From an uncultured Eubacteriales bacterium (GTDB taxonomy: Bacteria > Bacillota > Clostridia > Christensenellales > Aristaeellaceae), in assembly GCA_902767315.1 (NCBI GenBank), contig CACXHB010000102.1:1-34163 (forward strand): DNA of 34,163 nucleotides. Reading direction: 5' to 3'. A program made the position numbers and the translations under genes. Numbering within the stretch: the stretch's first letter is position 1; each line of letters begins with the position of its first letter. The notes under the pieces were generated by a model, which had not been told where the DNA came from, made no database searches, and was given only the letters and a program-made list of their open reading frames with translations. Shown here piece by piece: positions 34,080 to 34,163 of the stretch.

Positions 34080-34151
34080 CTCCCCAGGTAGGGCTCGAAC
34101 CTACAACATTTCGGTTAACAGCCGAACGCTCTGCCATTGAGCTACTGAGGA
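34080..34151 (-). tRNA. tRNA-Asn (anticodon GTT)
   Basis: A complete 72-base cloverleaf on the minus strand. The acceptor TCCTCAG pairs with CTGGGGA (one G-U), the D-stem is GCTC/GAGC, the anticodon stem is TTCGG/CCGAA with loop CTGTTAA (anticodon GTT, complementary to plus-strand 34117-34119), and the T-stem is GTAGG/CCTAC with loop TTCGAGC. The discriminator base is G at 34080. CCA is not encoded. A T-tract terminator follows directly. Confidence 0.95.
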
Positions 34152-34163
34152 ATATCGGTTGCG

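Noticed and set aside
1-34163. CRISPR array, integrase or phage structural genes
   Set aside because: No regularly spaced direct repeats and no integrase, portal or capsid-like frame were seen anywhere in the window.

Overview
The window looks like chromosomal DNA of a fairly GC-rich, low-virulence-signature Bacillota (Clostridia-type, probably gut-associated) bacterium. This rests on strong AGGAGG ribosome binding sites, sigma-70 promoters of TTGACA/TATAAT type, a NusG-paralogue (LoaP-like) antiterminator, DUF975 and ABC half-exporter families common in Clostridia, decayed IS200/IS605 and ISL3 elements, and a tRNA-Asn(GTT). Taxonomy is inferred from family content only.

Bases 239-18528 (+ strand) form one long phage-defence operon: a LoaP/NusG-like elongation factor, a hairpin-bearing leader, then a type 1 BREX system in its usual order brxA, brxB, brxC, pglX, pglZ, brxL. 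Three things depart from the textbook layout. (1) pglX is cleanly split into two open frames, an 847-aa methyltransferase/target-recognition part and a 329-aa C-terminal part, with an AbiH-family gene between them. The end of the recognition domain and the whole abiH gene lie in AT-rich DNA (about 30% GC in sampled abiH lines against about 60-65% on either side), as if a recognition-plus-effector cassette had been swapped in. (2) An unrecognised 817-aa protein, whose last ~80 residues resemble a BRCT fold, is translationally coupled to pglZ. (3) brxL carries an in-frame 84-codon upstream extension with its own ribosome binding site, and a zinc-ribbon protein of unknown function closes the operon. 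I infer that the LoaP-like factor lets RNA polymerase read through this ~17-kb unit, using the hairpin at 855-883 as a possible loading site.

Bases 18532-20695 are ordinary: a convergent SLC13/ArsB-type anion permease (-) and a DUF975 membrane protein (+) with a clear promoter and terminator.

Bases 20725-33312 (- strand) are an ABC-transporter cluster: six half-exporters arranged as three adjacent pairs, plus one ABC-F-like double-ATPase protein. Two of the six are broken: one by a single in-frame TAG (23608-23610), the other by a one-base frameshift (~32538-32545). The cluster is two transcription units: 33211 to 24763 from a promoter at 33283-33312, ending at a terminator at 24607-24641; and 24150 to 20725 from a perfect-consensus promoter at 24206-24234. 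A decayed IS200/IS605 tnpA separates them.

Bases 33460-34151 hold a decayed ISL3 transposase and a tRNA-Asn(GTT) (-), whose terminator is nearly identical in sequence to the terminator of the ABC operon.
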